64,000 nucleotides of DNA, from positions 1,798,001 through 1,862,000 of the forward strand of contig NZ_CP060295.1 of assembly GCF_014302995.1 (NCBI RefSeq). Reading direction: 5' to 3'. Positions 53,648 to 62,201 of the stretch are shown piece after piece; within the stretch, counting starts at the first letter, position 1; each line of letters begins with the position of its first letter. The stretch comes from Variovorax sp. PAMC26660. GTDB lineage: Bacteria; Pseudomonadota; Gammaproteobacteria; Burkholderiales; Burkholderiaceae_C. The notes under the pieces were generated by a model, which made no database searches, had not been told where the DNA came from, and saw only the letters and a list, made by a program, of their open reading frames with translations. Both the position numbers and the translations under genes were made by a program.

Positions 53648-53703
53648 GCTCTTTTTCGCGAATGTCCCCCGCTTCGCTCCTCCTTTATTTCGCGAAAAAG
53701 AGC
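53648..53703. repeat. Hairpin element 1 (15-bp stem around a shared core)
   Basis: GCTCTTTTTCGCGAA and its exact complement enclose a 26-base loop. The 36-bp core at 53658-53693 recurs as an exact inverted copy at 53797-53832. Confidence 0.9.
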
Positions 53704-53768
53704 CCCGTATCGACGTGAGCGTTATTCGGAGCAGTCGTTGATCGCTGGATCAATAGCAGCGTGTCCAG

Positions 53769-53860
53769 GTGCGAATGACACCGGGTGCTCCCCGCAGCGA
53801 AATAAAGGAGGAGCGAAGCGGGGGACATTCGCGGAGGGGAGCACCCGGTGTCATTCGCAC
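53769..53860. repeat. Hairpin element 2 (25-bp stem around the inverted core)
   Basis: A perfect 25-bp inverted repeat (starts GTGCGAATGACACCGGGTGC) encloses a 42-base loop that holds the inverted 36-bp core. The whole 53573-53906 gap (334 bp) is otherwise empty; frames through it are only by-products of the repeats. Confidence 0.9.
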
Positions 53861-53906
53861 GTACCCCGAACAGCAGCGCCAAGAACACCAGCAATGATCA
53901 ACTGAC

Positions 53907-54293
53907 ATGCCCCACCTCTCCTACGTCAACGTCTTCGCCAAAGACGTGGTCGCACTCAGCGGCTTCTACCAACGCGTGTTCGGCTTCCCCGAAATCGAGG
54001 CCATCCGCTCGCCGATCTTTCGTGGACTCGACACCGGCAAGTCGAGCCTGGGCTTCAACGCACTCGACGCCTACGAGCTGCTGCACCTTGCCGAGTTCTC
54101 CGACACGCGCGGCGTGAAGTTCCTGCTGAACATCGACGTCGACAGCCAGGCCGACGTCGACCGCATGGTGCCCGTCGCACTCGAAGCGGGCGCCACGCTC
54201 ATCAAGCCGCCCTACGTCACTTACTACAACTGGTACCAGTCGGTGCTGCTCGATCCCGAGGGCAATGTGTTCCGCATCAACTTCATGATGTGA
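53907..54293 (+). CDS. VOC family (glyoxalase/dioxygenase-fold) protein
   Basis: 128 residues, two beta-alpha-beta-beta-beta units: LSYVNVFAKDVVALSGFYQR and, in the second, VKFLLNIDVDSQADVDRMVP, ending YNWYQSVLLDPEGNVFRINF, where the Glu of PEGN is a usual metal ligand. VOC proteins catalyse isomerisation, epimerisation or ring cleavage on small metabolites. Its place between the dioxygenase and the transporter suggests it acts on the same substrate or product. The specific reaction is unknown. Confidence 0.88.
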   Translation: MPHLSYVNVFAKDVVALSGFYQRVFGFPEIEAIRSPIFRGLDTGKSSLGFNALDAYELLHLAEFSDTRGVKFLLNIDVDSQADVDRMVPVALEAGATLIKPPYVTYYNWYQSVLLDPEGNVFRINFMM

Positions 54294-54363
54294 CGCGCAC
54301 ACGGCACCGCCCTTCTCTTTCCTCCTGCATTTCCTTGTCATGCCTCTCACGAAAGGTTGCTCC

Positions 54364-55467
54364 ATGCTGCTGCGCACTCTCACTCCCGGCTTCGGCCTTG
54401 CCTTGACGCTCGCAGCAGGCGGCGCGTCCATCGCGCTGCCGGCCACGGCGGCCGACGGCTTCACGCTGAAAGACAAGCCCAAGATCGCCATGCTCTACTT
54501 CGGCCCGAAGAACGACGGCGGCTGGACACAGGCCTTCGACGAAGCCCGCGTGAAGATCGAGAAAGAAATCGGCCAGAAGATCCAGTTCGTCGAGAACGTG
54601 CCCGAAGACGCCTCGGCCATCAAGCCCGCGGCCGAGAAGTTCATCCAGCGCGGCGCCAACATCGTGATCGGCACCGCCTTCGGTTATTCCGACAGCTTCA
54701 AGGACCTGGCCGCCAAGTACCCCGACGTGGCCTTCCTCAACGGCTCGGGCACCACCAACGGCAGTAACCTCGAATCGTTCTACGGCCGCACCTACGAAAG
54801 CCAGTACCTGTGCGGCATGGCCGCTGGCGCGGCCTCGAAGACCGGCAAGCTCGGCTTCGTCGCGGCCAACCCCTTCGGCGTCGTGAACTGGACCATCAAC
54901 GCCTTCGCACTCGGTGCGCAGAAGATGAACCCCAACGCCACGGTCAACGTGATCTACACCGGCGCCTGGAACGACCCCATCAAGGAACGCGCTGCCGCCG
55001 CCGCGCTGATCGACCAGGGCGCCGACGTGATCGGCCAGCACGTCGACAGCCCGACGCCGCAGATCGTGGCGCAGGAGCGCGGCGTGTACGGCACCGGCCA
55101 CCACCGCGACCTGCGCCAGTTCGCGCCGAAGGCCACGCTGTGCTCGTCGGTGTGGGTGTGGGACCGCTTCCTGACGCCCGAGCTGAAGAAGGTCATGGCC
55201 GGCAACTGGAAGCCCTCGCCATACGGCGCCTTCATCGAGATGAAGGACGGCGGCACGGACATCGCCGGCTTCGGCCCCGCCGTGCCCAAGGACAAGGCCG
55301 CGCTGATCACGGCGGAACGTGAAGCGATCCTCAAGGGCAAGCAGATCTACGCCGGCCCCCTGGCCGACCGCGATGGCAAGGAGCGCGTGGCCAAGGGCGC
55401 GGTGCTGTCGGATGCGGACCTCTGGAAGATGGACTGGTTCGTCAAGGGCGTGGTCACGCAGAAGTAA
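54364..55467 (+). CDS. BMP-family ABC transporter substrate-binding protein
   Basis: 367 residues from the ATG at 54364. A signal peptide (TPGFGLALTLAAGGASIALP) precedes the BMP/PnrA fold: KIAMLYFGPKNDGGWTQAFD, ANIVIGTAFGYSDSFKDLAA, YESQYLCGMAAGAASKTGKL and GADVIGQHVDSPTPQIVAQE. Proteins of this family bind purine or pyrimidine nucleosides and related compounds in the periplasm. It is the first of four linked transport genes. Confidence 0.93.
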   Translation: MLLRTLTPGFGLALTLAAGGASIALPATAADGFTLKDKPKIAMLYFGPKNDGGWTQAFDEARVKIEKEIGQKIQFVENVPEDASAIKPAAEKFIQRGANIVIGTAFGYSDSFKDLAAKYPDVAFLNGSGTTNGSNLESFYGRTYESQYLCGMAAGAASKTGKLGFVAANPFGVVNWTINAFALGAQKMNPNATVNVIYTGAWNDPIKERAAAAALIDQGADVIGQHVDSPTPQIVAQERGVYGTGHHRDLRQFAPKATLCSSVWVWDRFLTPELKKVMAGNWKPSPYGAFIEMKDGGTDIAGFGPAVPKDKAALITAEREAILKGKQIYAGPLADRDGKERVAKGAVLSDADLWKMDWFVKGVVTQK

Positions 55468-55486
55468 GCCAGCAGCCAAGGACCTC

Positions 55487-57013
55487 ATGCCCAACGCGCT
55501 CGAACTCACCGGCATCCGCAAGTCCTTCGACGGCTTCGCGGCATTGACCGACGCCCACTTCGCCGCGCGCTGGGGCGAGGTGCACGCCCTGCTCGGCGAA
55601 AACGGCGCCGGCAAGTCGTCGCTGATGAACATCGCGGCCGGGCTCTATGCGCCGGAGGCGGGGCAACTGCTGGTCGATGACAACCTGGTGCGCTTCACCG
55701 GGCCACGCGATGCGGCGCGGCACCGCATCGGCATGGTCCACCAGCATTTCAAGCTGGTGCGGCCGTTCACGGTGGCGCAGAACATCCTGCTCACAGCACC
55801 GCCGCCGGCCGAGTTCCAGAGCCACGGCGAGCGGCTGCGCGAGATCGAACGCGACATCCGCAACAAGGCCTCGGAGCTGGGCTTCGAGATCGATCCGTCC
55901 AGGCGCATCGATGCCCTCTCGATCGCTGAACAGCAGCGCGTGGAAATTCTCAAGGTGCTGCTGGCGGGTGCGCGCATCCTCATCCTCGACGAGCCCACGG
56001 CCGTGCTGACCGACCAGGAGGCCGCACGCCTGCTGCAGACCGTGCAGGGGCTGGCGCGTGCCGGTGCCGCCGTGGTGCTGGTCACGCACAAGATGGCCGA
56101 CGTGAAGACCTATGCCGATCGCGTGACGGTGATGCGTGGCGGCCGCACGGTGGCCACGCTGGAGCCGGGCGCCACGTCGGTGACCGAACTCGTGAAGCTG
56201 ACGGTGGGCGAGTCCGTCGCGGCATCCGGCTTCCAGCCCGCGAAGGCGGCGCGCGGCCCGGTGCGCCTGACGGTGCGCGGGCTGCGCTCGCCCGCTTCGC
56301 CGCAAGGGCGGCGCGTGCTCGACGGTGTCGACCTCAAACTGCACGCGGGCGAAATCTACGGCCTTGCCGGCGTGGGCGGCAACGGTCAGGGCGAATTGGC
56401 CGGCGCCATCATGGGCTTGCCGGGCGAAGCGACCGAAGGCGAGATCCGGCTCGAAGGGCATGGCGATCTCAAGACGATGCCTGCACCGGCGCGGCGCGGC
56501 CTCGGCATTGCCGCGATTCCGGCCGACCGCTACGGCCTCGCGCTCGCGGGCGGCCTCTCGGTGGCGGAGAACTACGCCATCGGCCGCGTGCACAGCGGGC
56601 GCTATGGCCCGGTGTGGCATCTGCGCCGTGGTCGCATCCAGAGCGACACGCAAGAGGCCGTGCGCGCCTTCGACGTGCTGGGCGTGCGCTCGGTTGCACA
56701 GAAAGCCGCGCTGCTGTCGGGCGGCAACGCGCAGAAGCTGGTGCTGGCGCGCGAGTTCGGCAAGTCGCCGACGCTGGTGCTGGCGCACAGCCCCAGCCGT
56801 GGGCTCGACGTGCGCGCCAGTGCCGAGGTGCATGCGCGGCTGCGCGCCGCGCGCGACAGCGGCGCTGCGGTGCTGCTCATCAGCGAAGACCTCGACGAAG
56901 TGCTGCAACTGGCCGACCGCGTGGGCGTGATGACGCGCGGGCGCATCGCCGGCGAGTTCGCGCAACCGGCCGACCGGCAGGCCATCGGACAGGCGATGGT
57001 GGACCATGGCTGA
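55487..57013 (+). CDS. ABC transporter ATPase, two-domain (nucleoside/sugar type)
   Basis: 508 residues with two fused ATPase domains. The first has Walker A GENGAGKSS, signature SIAEQQRVEILK and Walker B ILILDEPTAVLT. The second has an altered Walker A (GVGGNGQGE), signature LSGGNAQKLVLARE and a degenerate Walker B (LVLAHSPSRGLD), the usual asymmetric pattern of this family. It powers the permeases encoded next and overlaps the first by 8 bp. Confidence 0.94.
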   Translation: MPNALELTGIRKSFDGFAALTDAHFAARWGEVHALLGENGAGKSSLMNIAAGLYAPEAGQLLVDDNLVRFTGPRDAARHRIGMVHQHFKLVRPFTVAQNILLTAPPPAEFQSHGERLREIERDIRNKASELGFEIDPSRRIDALSIAEQQRVEILKVLLAGARILILDEPTAVLTDQEAARLLQTVQGLARAGAAVVLVTHKMADVKTYADRVTVMRGGRTVATLEPGATSVTELVKLTVGESVAASGFQPAKAARGPVRLTVRGLRSPASPQGRRVLDGVDLKLHAGEIYGLAGVGGNGQGELAGAIMGLPGEATEGEIRLEGHGDLKTMPAPARRGLGIAAIPADRYGLALAGGLSVAENYAIGRVHSGRYGPVWHLRRGRIQSDTQEAVRAFDVLGVRSVAQKAALLSGGNAQKLVLAREFGKSPTLVLAHSPSRGLDVRASAEVHARLRAARDSGAAVLLISEDLDEVLQLADRVGVMTRGRIAGEFAQPADRQAIGQAMVDHG

Positions 57014-58163
57014 CGCATCGCTGGCCGCCGACATGGCACATCCTTCCCAAGCAAAACCCGCGGCGCCTGCAGTCGCGCGAACAGCACAACCGCTCGCCGG
57101 CCGTCGCTATGCGCTGGAAATCCGCCAGCACATGGCATGGCGCTGGCAGGCGCTGATCCTTGCGGCCGCACTGGCGGTCGGTTTCGCCATCTCCGCCGCG
57201 ATCCTCGTGGCGGCGGGCGTGCCTGCCGACGAACTCGCCAACGAGTTCGTGGTGCAGACCTTCCTCGATGGGCAGAACTTTCGCGCCGTGCTGTTCCAGG
57301 CCGCGCCGATGATCTTGGTGGGCCTCGCGGGCTCGATGGCCTTTCGCGCGCGCTTCTGGAACCTCGGGCTCGAAGGCCAGATGATCTGGGGCGCCATCGG
57401 CGCCACCGCCGTCTCGATGTGGCAGATCGGCCCCGAGAACCTGCGCCTGCCGCTGATGTTCGTGGCGGCCGTGGGCTGCGGCCTGCTCTGGGTGCTGGGG
57501 CCGGCGTGGCTCAAGCTGAAGCTGGGCGTGAACGAGATCATCTCGACGCTGATGCTCAACTACATGGCGGCCAACTTCCTCCTGCACCTGGTCTATGGCA
57601 GCTGGAAAGACCCGAAGGACAACTTTCCGTACTCACCGCAATTCCGCGCCTTCGAGCGACTGCCCGAGCTGGGCGCCGGCGTGGGCAGCGCGATCCTGCT
57701 CGCGGGCATCGTGGCGCTGCTGGCGTGGTGGCTGGTGGGCGTGAGCCGCGCGGGGCTGTACCTGCGCTTCGTCGATGCCAACCCGCGCGTGGCGCATGCC
57801 AACGGGGTGCCGGTGCGTCGCACCATCTATGGCGCGGTGCTGCTGTCGGGCGCAATGGCCGGGCTCGCGGGCTTCGCGGTGGCGGCAGGACAAGAGGGGC
57901 GGCTCACGCAGGCCTTCTATCAGGGCTACGGCTTCTCGGGCATCCTCATTGCCTTCCTCGCGCGCAACAACCCGTTGGCAGCCACTGTGGTGGCACTGCT
58001 GGTGGCGGCGCTGTTCGTCACCGGGCGCAGCCTGCAGGTTTTCTACCAGGTGCCGTTCTCGATGGTGCAGTTGATCCAGGCCATCATCGTGGTGTGCGTG
58101 GCGTCGAGCGACTTCTTCATTCGCCACCGGCTGCGCCGCGTCGGCGGGGAGGCCGTGGCATGA
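57006..58163 (+). CDS. ABC transporter permease 1 (BMP/nucleoside type)
   Basis: 385 residues. After a 55-residue cytoplasmic start come about nine membrane helices; LGVNEIISTLMLNYMAANFL and GYGFSGILIAFLARNNPLAA are conserved in nucleoside-type permeases (YufP/NupP-like). It pairs with permease 2, coupled through an ATGA. Confidence 0.93.
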   Translation: MADASLAADMAHPSQAKPAAPAVARTAQPLAGRRYALEIRQHMAWRWQALILAAALAVGFAISAAILVAAGVPADELANEFVVQTFLDGQNFRAVLFQAAPMILVGLAGSMAFRARFWNLGLEGQMIWGAIGATAVSMWQIGPENLRLPLMFVAAVGCGLLWVLGPAWLKLKLGVNEIISTLMLNYMAANFLLHLVYGSWKDPKDNFPYSPQFRAFERLPELGAGVGSAILLAGIVALLAWWLVGVSRAGLYLRFVDANPRVAHANGVPVRRTIYGAVLLSGAMAGLAGFAVAAGQEGRLTQAFYQGYGFSGILIAFLARNNPLAATVVALLVAALFVTGRSLQVFYQVPFSMVQLIQAIIVVCVASSDFFIRHRLRRVGGEAVA

Positions 58164-59092
58164 GCGGAGGTGTCATCCTCAACTGGCTTGCGAGCACACC
58201 CGACTTCGCGGTGCCTTATGCGCTGGCGGCGCTCGGGCTCATCATCTGCGAGCGCGCGGGCGTGCTCTCGCTCGGCGCCGAAGGGCTGATGCTGGTCGGC
58301 GCGCTGGCCGGCATCGGCGCGCAACTGGCGCTCGGCCAGCCGGCGGTGTCGCTGGTGCTGGCGATGCTCGCGGCCAGCCTCGTCTCGGTGCTGTTCGCGG
58401 TCATGGTGATCTGGCTGCGTGTGAACCAGGTGATCGCCGGGCTCGCGCTGGTGTTCTTCTGCCAGGGGCTGACCGCGCTGGTCGGCTCGATGGCCGACTG
58501 GACCAACCACGCCACCGAGGGCATCGGCGCCATGGGCCTGTGGCCGCTGTCGCTGCTGCCTGGCGTAGGCAAGTTGTTCATGCAGAACGCGATGGTGTGG
58601 CTCACGCTGCCGATCTTCGGCGCGGTGGCGTGGTTCTTCACGCGCACCTCCACCGGCCTGCGGCTGCGCGCCGTGGGCGAGAACCCGCAGGCCGCCGACG
58701 CGGCCGGCATCCGCGTGACGGCATGGCGCTTTGCGGCGGTGCTCGCGGGCTCGGCGCTGGTGGGGCTGGCGGGTGCGTACATCTCGGTGGTCAGCACCAA
58801 GCTGTGGATCGCGGGCATGACGGGCGGACGCGGCTGGATCGCGGTGGGTCTGGTGATCTTCGCGCGCTGGTCGCCGTGGAAGGCGCTGGTGGGTGCGCTG
58901 CTGTTCGGCTGCATCGAGGCGCTGATCCCGCAACTGGCCGCAGCGGGCGTGCAACTGCCGCAGTACTTCGTGATGATGACGCCCTACGCGGTGACGCTGG
59001 GCGTGATGGTCTGGGTCGCGCTCTCGCGGCGCGGCGCCGATGAAGAGCCCGGCGCGCTGGGCCAACCCTATGTGCGGGAGGAGCGGCGATGA
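58160..59092 (+). CDS. ABC transporter permease 2 (BMP/nucleoside type)
   Basis: 310 residues. About nine helices; GLIICERAGVLSLGAEGLML, VNQVIAGLALVFFCQGLTAL and GGRGWIAVGLVIFARWSPWK are typical of YufQ/NupQ-like permeases. It forms the channel with permease 1. Its stop overlaps the following hydrolase gene (ATGA), tying that enzyme to uptake. Confidence 0.93.
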   Translation: MSGGVILNWLASTPDFAVPYALAALGLIICERAGVLSLGAEGLMLVGALAGIGAQLALGQPAVSLVLAMLAASLVSVLFAVMVIWLRVNQVIAGLALVFFCQGLTALVGSMADWTNHATEGIGAMGLWPLSLLPGVGKLFMQNAMVWLTLPIFGAVAWFFTRTSTGLRLRAVGENPQAADAAGIRVTAWRFAAVLAGSALVGLAGAYISVVSTKLWIAGMTGGRGWIAVGLVIFARWSPWKALVGALLFGCIEALIPQLAAAGVQLPQYFVMMTPYAVTLGVMVWVALSRRGADEEPGALGQPYVREERR

Positions 59093-59763
59093 AGGCCTGG
59101 GTCTATGGCGAAGAGCGCACGCTCGACAACGCGCAGTTTGCCGACTACCTCGATCCGGCCACCACCGCGGTGCTGTCGATCGACATGCATCGCGGCCACC
59201 TGGACGACGACCCCGACTGCCCCTGCCCCGCGCCGCGTGCGCGGGACGTGGTGGCGCCCATCGACAGCTTCCATGACGAGGCGCGTGCGCTGGGCGTGCG
59301 CATCGTGCACATCAAGTCGGTGCTGCGGCCCGATGGCGTGGACGACATCCACGGCATTCCGGCCGCGTGGCGCCGTACCTTCCCATTGCACGTGGGCGCA
59401 ATTCCGAATGCCGACGCGCATGCCATCGAAGGCTCGCGCTGGACCGAATGGGTCACCCGTGTCGAGCCCGGCGACATGCGCGTGGAAAACAAGCGCCGGC
59501 TGTCGGCCTTCTATCCGACCGACCTCGACTTCCTGCTGCGCAACCAGCGCATCCAGACCGTGGTGCTCGACGGCGGCTTCACCGATTGCTGCGTGCTCAA
59601 CACCGCCTTCGACGCCAACAACCACAACTACCGCGTGATCGTGCTGCGCGACCTGGTGCGCGGCACCGACGCGCATCTGGAAAACGCGGCGCTCGCGATG
59701 GTGTCGCTGCACCTCGGGCTGGTGGTCGACTCGGCGGAATTGCTGCGCCAATGGCGCGGTTAG
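59089..59763 (+). CDS. Cysteine hydrolase, isochorismatase-like (RutB/biuret-hydrolase group)
   Basis: 224 residues. The catalytic triad is Asp32 (LSIDMHRGHL), Lys135 (VENKRRLSAFYPTDLD) and Cys168 (GGFTDCCVLNTAFDA). The group cleaves amide or ureido bonds in ureidoacrylate, N-carbamoyl compounds, biuret and similar products of nucleobase breakdown. It has the metal-like cysteine/aspartate loop DDDPDCPCPAP near the N-terminus, which is uncommon. Its ATGA link to a nucleoside-type permease and the RutR-type promoter suggest it acts on a ring-opened product. Confidence 0.9.
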   Translation: MKAWVYGEERTLDNAQFADYLDPATTAVLSIDMHRGHLDDDPDCPCPAPRARDVVAPIDSFHDEARALGVRIVHIKSVLRPDGVDDIHGIPAAWRRTFPLHVGAIPNADAHAIEGSRWTEWVTRVEPGDMRVENKRRLSAFYPTDLDFLLRNQRIQTVVLDGGFTDCCVLNTAFDANNHNYRVIVLRDLVRGTDAHLENAALAMVSLHLGLVVDSAELLRQWRG

Positions 59764-59789
59764 GAAGCAGCGTCCTCCTTCTCTCGCGA

Positions 59790-59883
59790 ACACCGCGGAA
59801 CCGGCTTTGCCGGGCCGCTGGTGTTGCCCCCGGCAGGGGGAAGGAGAAGCGACACGAAGTGCGCGCAGCCTGGGGGCGAGCCT
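59790..59883 (-). repeat. Dispersed intergenic element, copy 2
   Basis: Reverse complement of the element at 27396-27490, with about 90 percent identity by eye. It fills most of the gap after the cysteine hydrolase gene and touches the stop of the convergent gene. Confidence 0.8.
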
Positions 59884-60640
59884 AAGTCTTGCCCAGCCAA
59901 CGCTGCGCCACCGCTTGCATTTCACCGCCCTGCGAGGCCTGCCACACCAGTTCGGGCGCGGCCACGTGCACGCCCTCCGGCGCGATGCGCAGGGCCAGGT
60001 CAAGCAGTTCCGCCACCTTCGATGCGCGCACCGGCTGCTCGCTGCTCGGCACCATGAAGCGCACGACGGACAGCATCCACGCGGCCAGCCGCTCGGCCGG
60101 GTTCGCGAACTTCGCATTCAGCGGCTTGCGCGCCGAGCGCACGAGGATCACGCGCTCGAAGCCGTTCGCCACCACCGCCTGTTCGTCCAGGCTCGCGAGC
60201 CCGCGCTTGAGCGCTTCGGGCAGCCGGCCCTGGTCGTGCGGCTGCACGATGGCCAGCGTGCGAACGCCACAGGCGCGCAACCAGCGCGCGAGTTCCGGCA
60301 GGTCGGACGGCTCGGGCACCCACAGCGCGCGCTCGCGGTCGTGGTACATGCGCGGCGGGTCGAAGGCGATGACCGCCGTGTCGGCCGAGGTCAGCGGCCA
60401 TTGCGCGATCGGCAGGCCGGGGCTCAGGTAAGTCTCGACGCCGCGCAGCCCGTCGCGGATCGGCTCTCGCGCCAGCACGCGGGCATGGGCGAAGCGGTGG
60501 CTGCCCGCCAGCCGGCGCAGCAGTTCCTGCCCCAGGGCACCGGTCGCACCTGCGATCAGCAGCGTGCCGTCGGTGGTTGCAGCGACGGGCGGCACCGTGC
60601 GGTTCGCGGCCTGCAGGGCTTGTAGGGGATCGAGGGGCAT
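59882..60640 (-). CDS. NAD(P)-binding Rossmann-fold protein, epimerase-like
   Basis: 252 residues. TLLIAGATGALGQELLRRLA is a GxxGxxG dinucleotide-binding loop; the later VILVRSARKPLNAKF fits the atypical SDR group related to YwnB/HSCARG. No catalytic Tyr-x-x-x-Lys is seen, so it may be a redox sensor instead of an enzyme. It is divergent from the LemA gene by 46 bp. Confidence 0.78.
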   Translation of the reverse strand: MPLDPLQALQAANRTVPPVAATTDGTLLIAGATGALGQELLRRLAGSHRFAHARVLAREPIRDGLRGVETYLSPGLPIAQWPLTSADTAVIAFDPPRMYHDRERALWVPEPSDLPELARWLRACGVRTLAIVQPHDQGRLPEALKRGLASLDEQAVVANGFERVILVRSARKPLNAKFANPAERLAAWMLSVVRFMVPSSEQPVRASKVAELLDLALRIAPEGVHVAAPELVWQASQGGEMQAVAQRWLGKT

Positions 60641-60686
60641 GGAGCCACCTATGCTACCTTCCGCATCTTCTGCGGAGGTAATGCAA

Positions 60687-61286
60687 ATGATGATGAAGCG
60701 CTGGCTATTGATTCTTGTGGCGGTCGTGTCCCTGAGCGGCTGCGGCTACAACCAGTTCCAGGCACTCGACGAGGCCAGCAAATCGGCCTGGAGCGAGGTG
60801 CTCAACCAGTACCAGCGGCGTGCCGACCTCGTGCCCAACATCGTCGCCACCGTGAAAGGTGAGGCCAGCTTCGAGCAGGACACGCTCACCAAGGTGATCG
60901 AGGCGCGCGCCAAGGCCACCTCGATCCAGGTGACGCCGGAGACGCTCAACAACCCCGAAGCCTTCCAGAAGTTCCAGCAGGCGCAGGGCGAACTCTCGTC
61001 GGCGCTGTCGCGGCTGATGGCGGTGTCGGAACGCTACCCCGACCTCAAGGCCAACCAGGCTTTCCGCGACCTGCGCGTGACGCTCGAAGGCACCGAGAAC
61101 CGCATCACCGTGGCGCGCAACCGCTACATCGAAAGTGTGCAGGAGTACAACGTGCTCGCGCGCAGCTTCCCGACCAACATCACGGCCAAGATCTTCAGCT
61201 ACGCGCCCAAGCCCAACTTCTCGGTGCAGAACGAGGCGCAGATTTCCACGCCGCCGACGGTCGATTTCAGCGCACCGAAGAAGTAA
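60687..61286 (+). CDS. LemA family protein
   Basis: 199 residues from the ATG at 60687 behind GGAGG with 8-base spacing. A lipobox-like start (ILVAVVSLSGC) and the helical core (SEVLNQYQRRADLVPNIVAT, VTLEGTENRITVARNRYIES) are typical of LemA. It is usually encoded with TPM-domain proteins, as here. The role is in the cell envelope and not well defined. Confidence 0.93.
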   Translation: MMMKRWLLILVAVVSLSGCGYNQFQALDEASKSAWSEVLNQYQRRADLVPNIVATVKGEASFEQDTLTKVIEARAKATSIQVTPETLNNPEAFQKFQQAQGELSSALSRLMAVSERYPDLKANQAFRDLRVTLEGTENRITVARNRYIESVQEYNVLARSFPTNITAKIFSYAPKPNFSVQNEAQISTPPTVDFSAPKK

Positions 61287-61296
61287 GCCGCGCCCG

Positions 61297-62199
61297 ATGG
61301 TCACTGCCGCACTGCTGATCCGTCGCGCGCTGGCCGCGGTCTTCCTGACAGCCATCGCCTGGGCAGGCCTGCCAGCCATGGCGCAACAAGGCCTGGTGCC
61401 GGTGCCTGCGCTCACTGCGCGGGTGATCGACCAGACCGGCACGCTCGACAGCGCGCAGCGCAACGGCCTCGAAACCAAGCTCGCCGCGTTCGAGCAGCGC
61501 AAGGGCTCGCAGATCGTGGTGCTGATGGTGCCGACGACACAGCCCGAGGACATCGCCAGCTTCACCCAGCGCGTGGGCGATGCATGGAAGATCGGCCGCA
61601 AGGGCGTCGGCGACGGCCTTCTGGTGGTGGTGGCCAAGAACGACCGCCAGATGCGCATCGCGACCGCCAAGACGCTCGAAGGCGTGGTGCCCGACCTGGC
61701 GGCCGTGCGCATCATCGATGAAGAAATGAAGCCGCGCTTTCGCAACAACGACTTTGCGGGCGGCCTGAATGCGGCGGTGGACCGGCTCATCGGCCTGGTC
61801 GATGGCGAGCCGCTGCCGGAGCCTTCGCGCGACACGGGCAACGCCGGTGGCGGCAACGGCGGCTTCGATTGGGAAAACCTCGCGATCTTCCTGTTCGTCG
61901 GGGTCTTCGTCGGCGCGCCCATCGTTCGCGCGGTGCTGGGCCAGAAGCTGGGCGCGATCGTCATGGGCGGCGGCATCGGTGTCGTGGCCTTCTTTCTCAC
62001 GACCAGCGTGGTCATCGCGGCGATTGCCGGGCTGGTCGCGCTGGTGGCCTCTTTCGTCGTCGGCACCGGCAGATCGGGTGGCGGCTGGACCGGCGGTGGT
62101 GGCGGAGGCTGGGGCGGCGGCCGAGGTGGTGGCGGGGGTGGTTTCAGCTCCGGCGGCGGTGGCAATTTCGGCGGCGGCGGTGCCTCCGGGGGTTGGTGA
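61297..62199 (+). CDS. TPM-domain (YgcG-like) membrane protein with glycine-rich tail
   Basis: 300 residues. A signal peptide, then a TPM domain (ARVIDQTGTLDSAQRNGLET, IASFTQRVGDAWKIGRKGVG, DGLLVVVAKNDRQMRIATAK), two membrane helices and a Gly/Ser-rich C-terminus (GGGGGGWGGGRGGGGGGFSS). TPM proteins are linked to photosystem repair in plants and to envelope or stress functions in bacteria. Confidence 0.92.
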   Translation: MVTAALLIRRALAAVFLTAIAWAGLPAMAQQGLVPVPALTARVIDQTGTLDSAQRNGLETKLAAFEQRKGSQIVVLMVPTTQPEDIASFTQRVGDAWKIGRKGVGDGLLVVVAKNDRQMRIATAKTLEGVVPDLAAVRIIDEEMKPRFRNNDFAGGLNAAVDRLIGLVDGEPLPEPSRDTGNAGGGNGGFDWENLAIFLFVGVFVGAPIVRAVLGQKLGAIVMGGGIGVVAFFLTTSVVIAAIAGLVALVASFVVGTGRSGGGWTGGGGGGWGGGRGGGGGGFSSGGGGNFGGGGASGGW

Positions 62200-62201
62200 A
62201 C

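Noticed and set aside
53648-53860. CRISPR-like array
   Set aside because: Only two inverted cores, no direct repeats with regular spacers, no cas genes.
53573-53905. Frames of 110 and 69 codons between the dioxygenase and VOC genes
   Set aside because: They read through inverted repeats and encode mirror-like peptides; no start signals.
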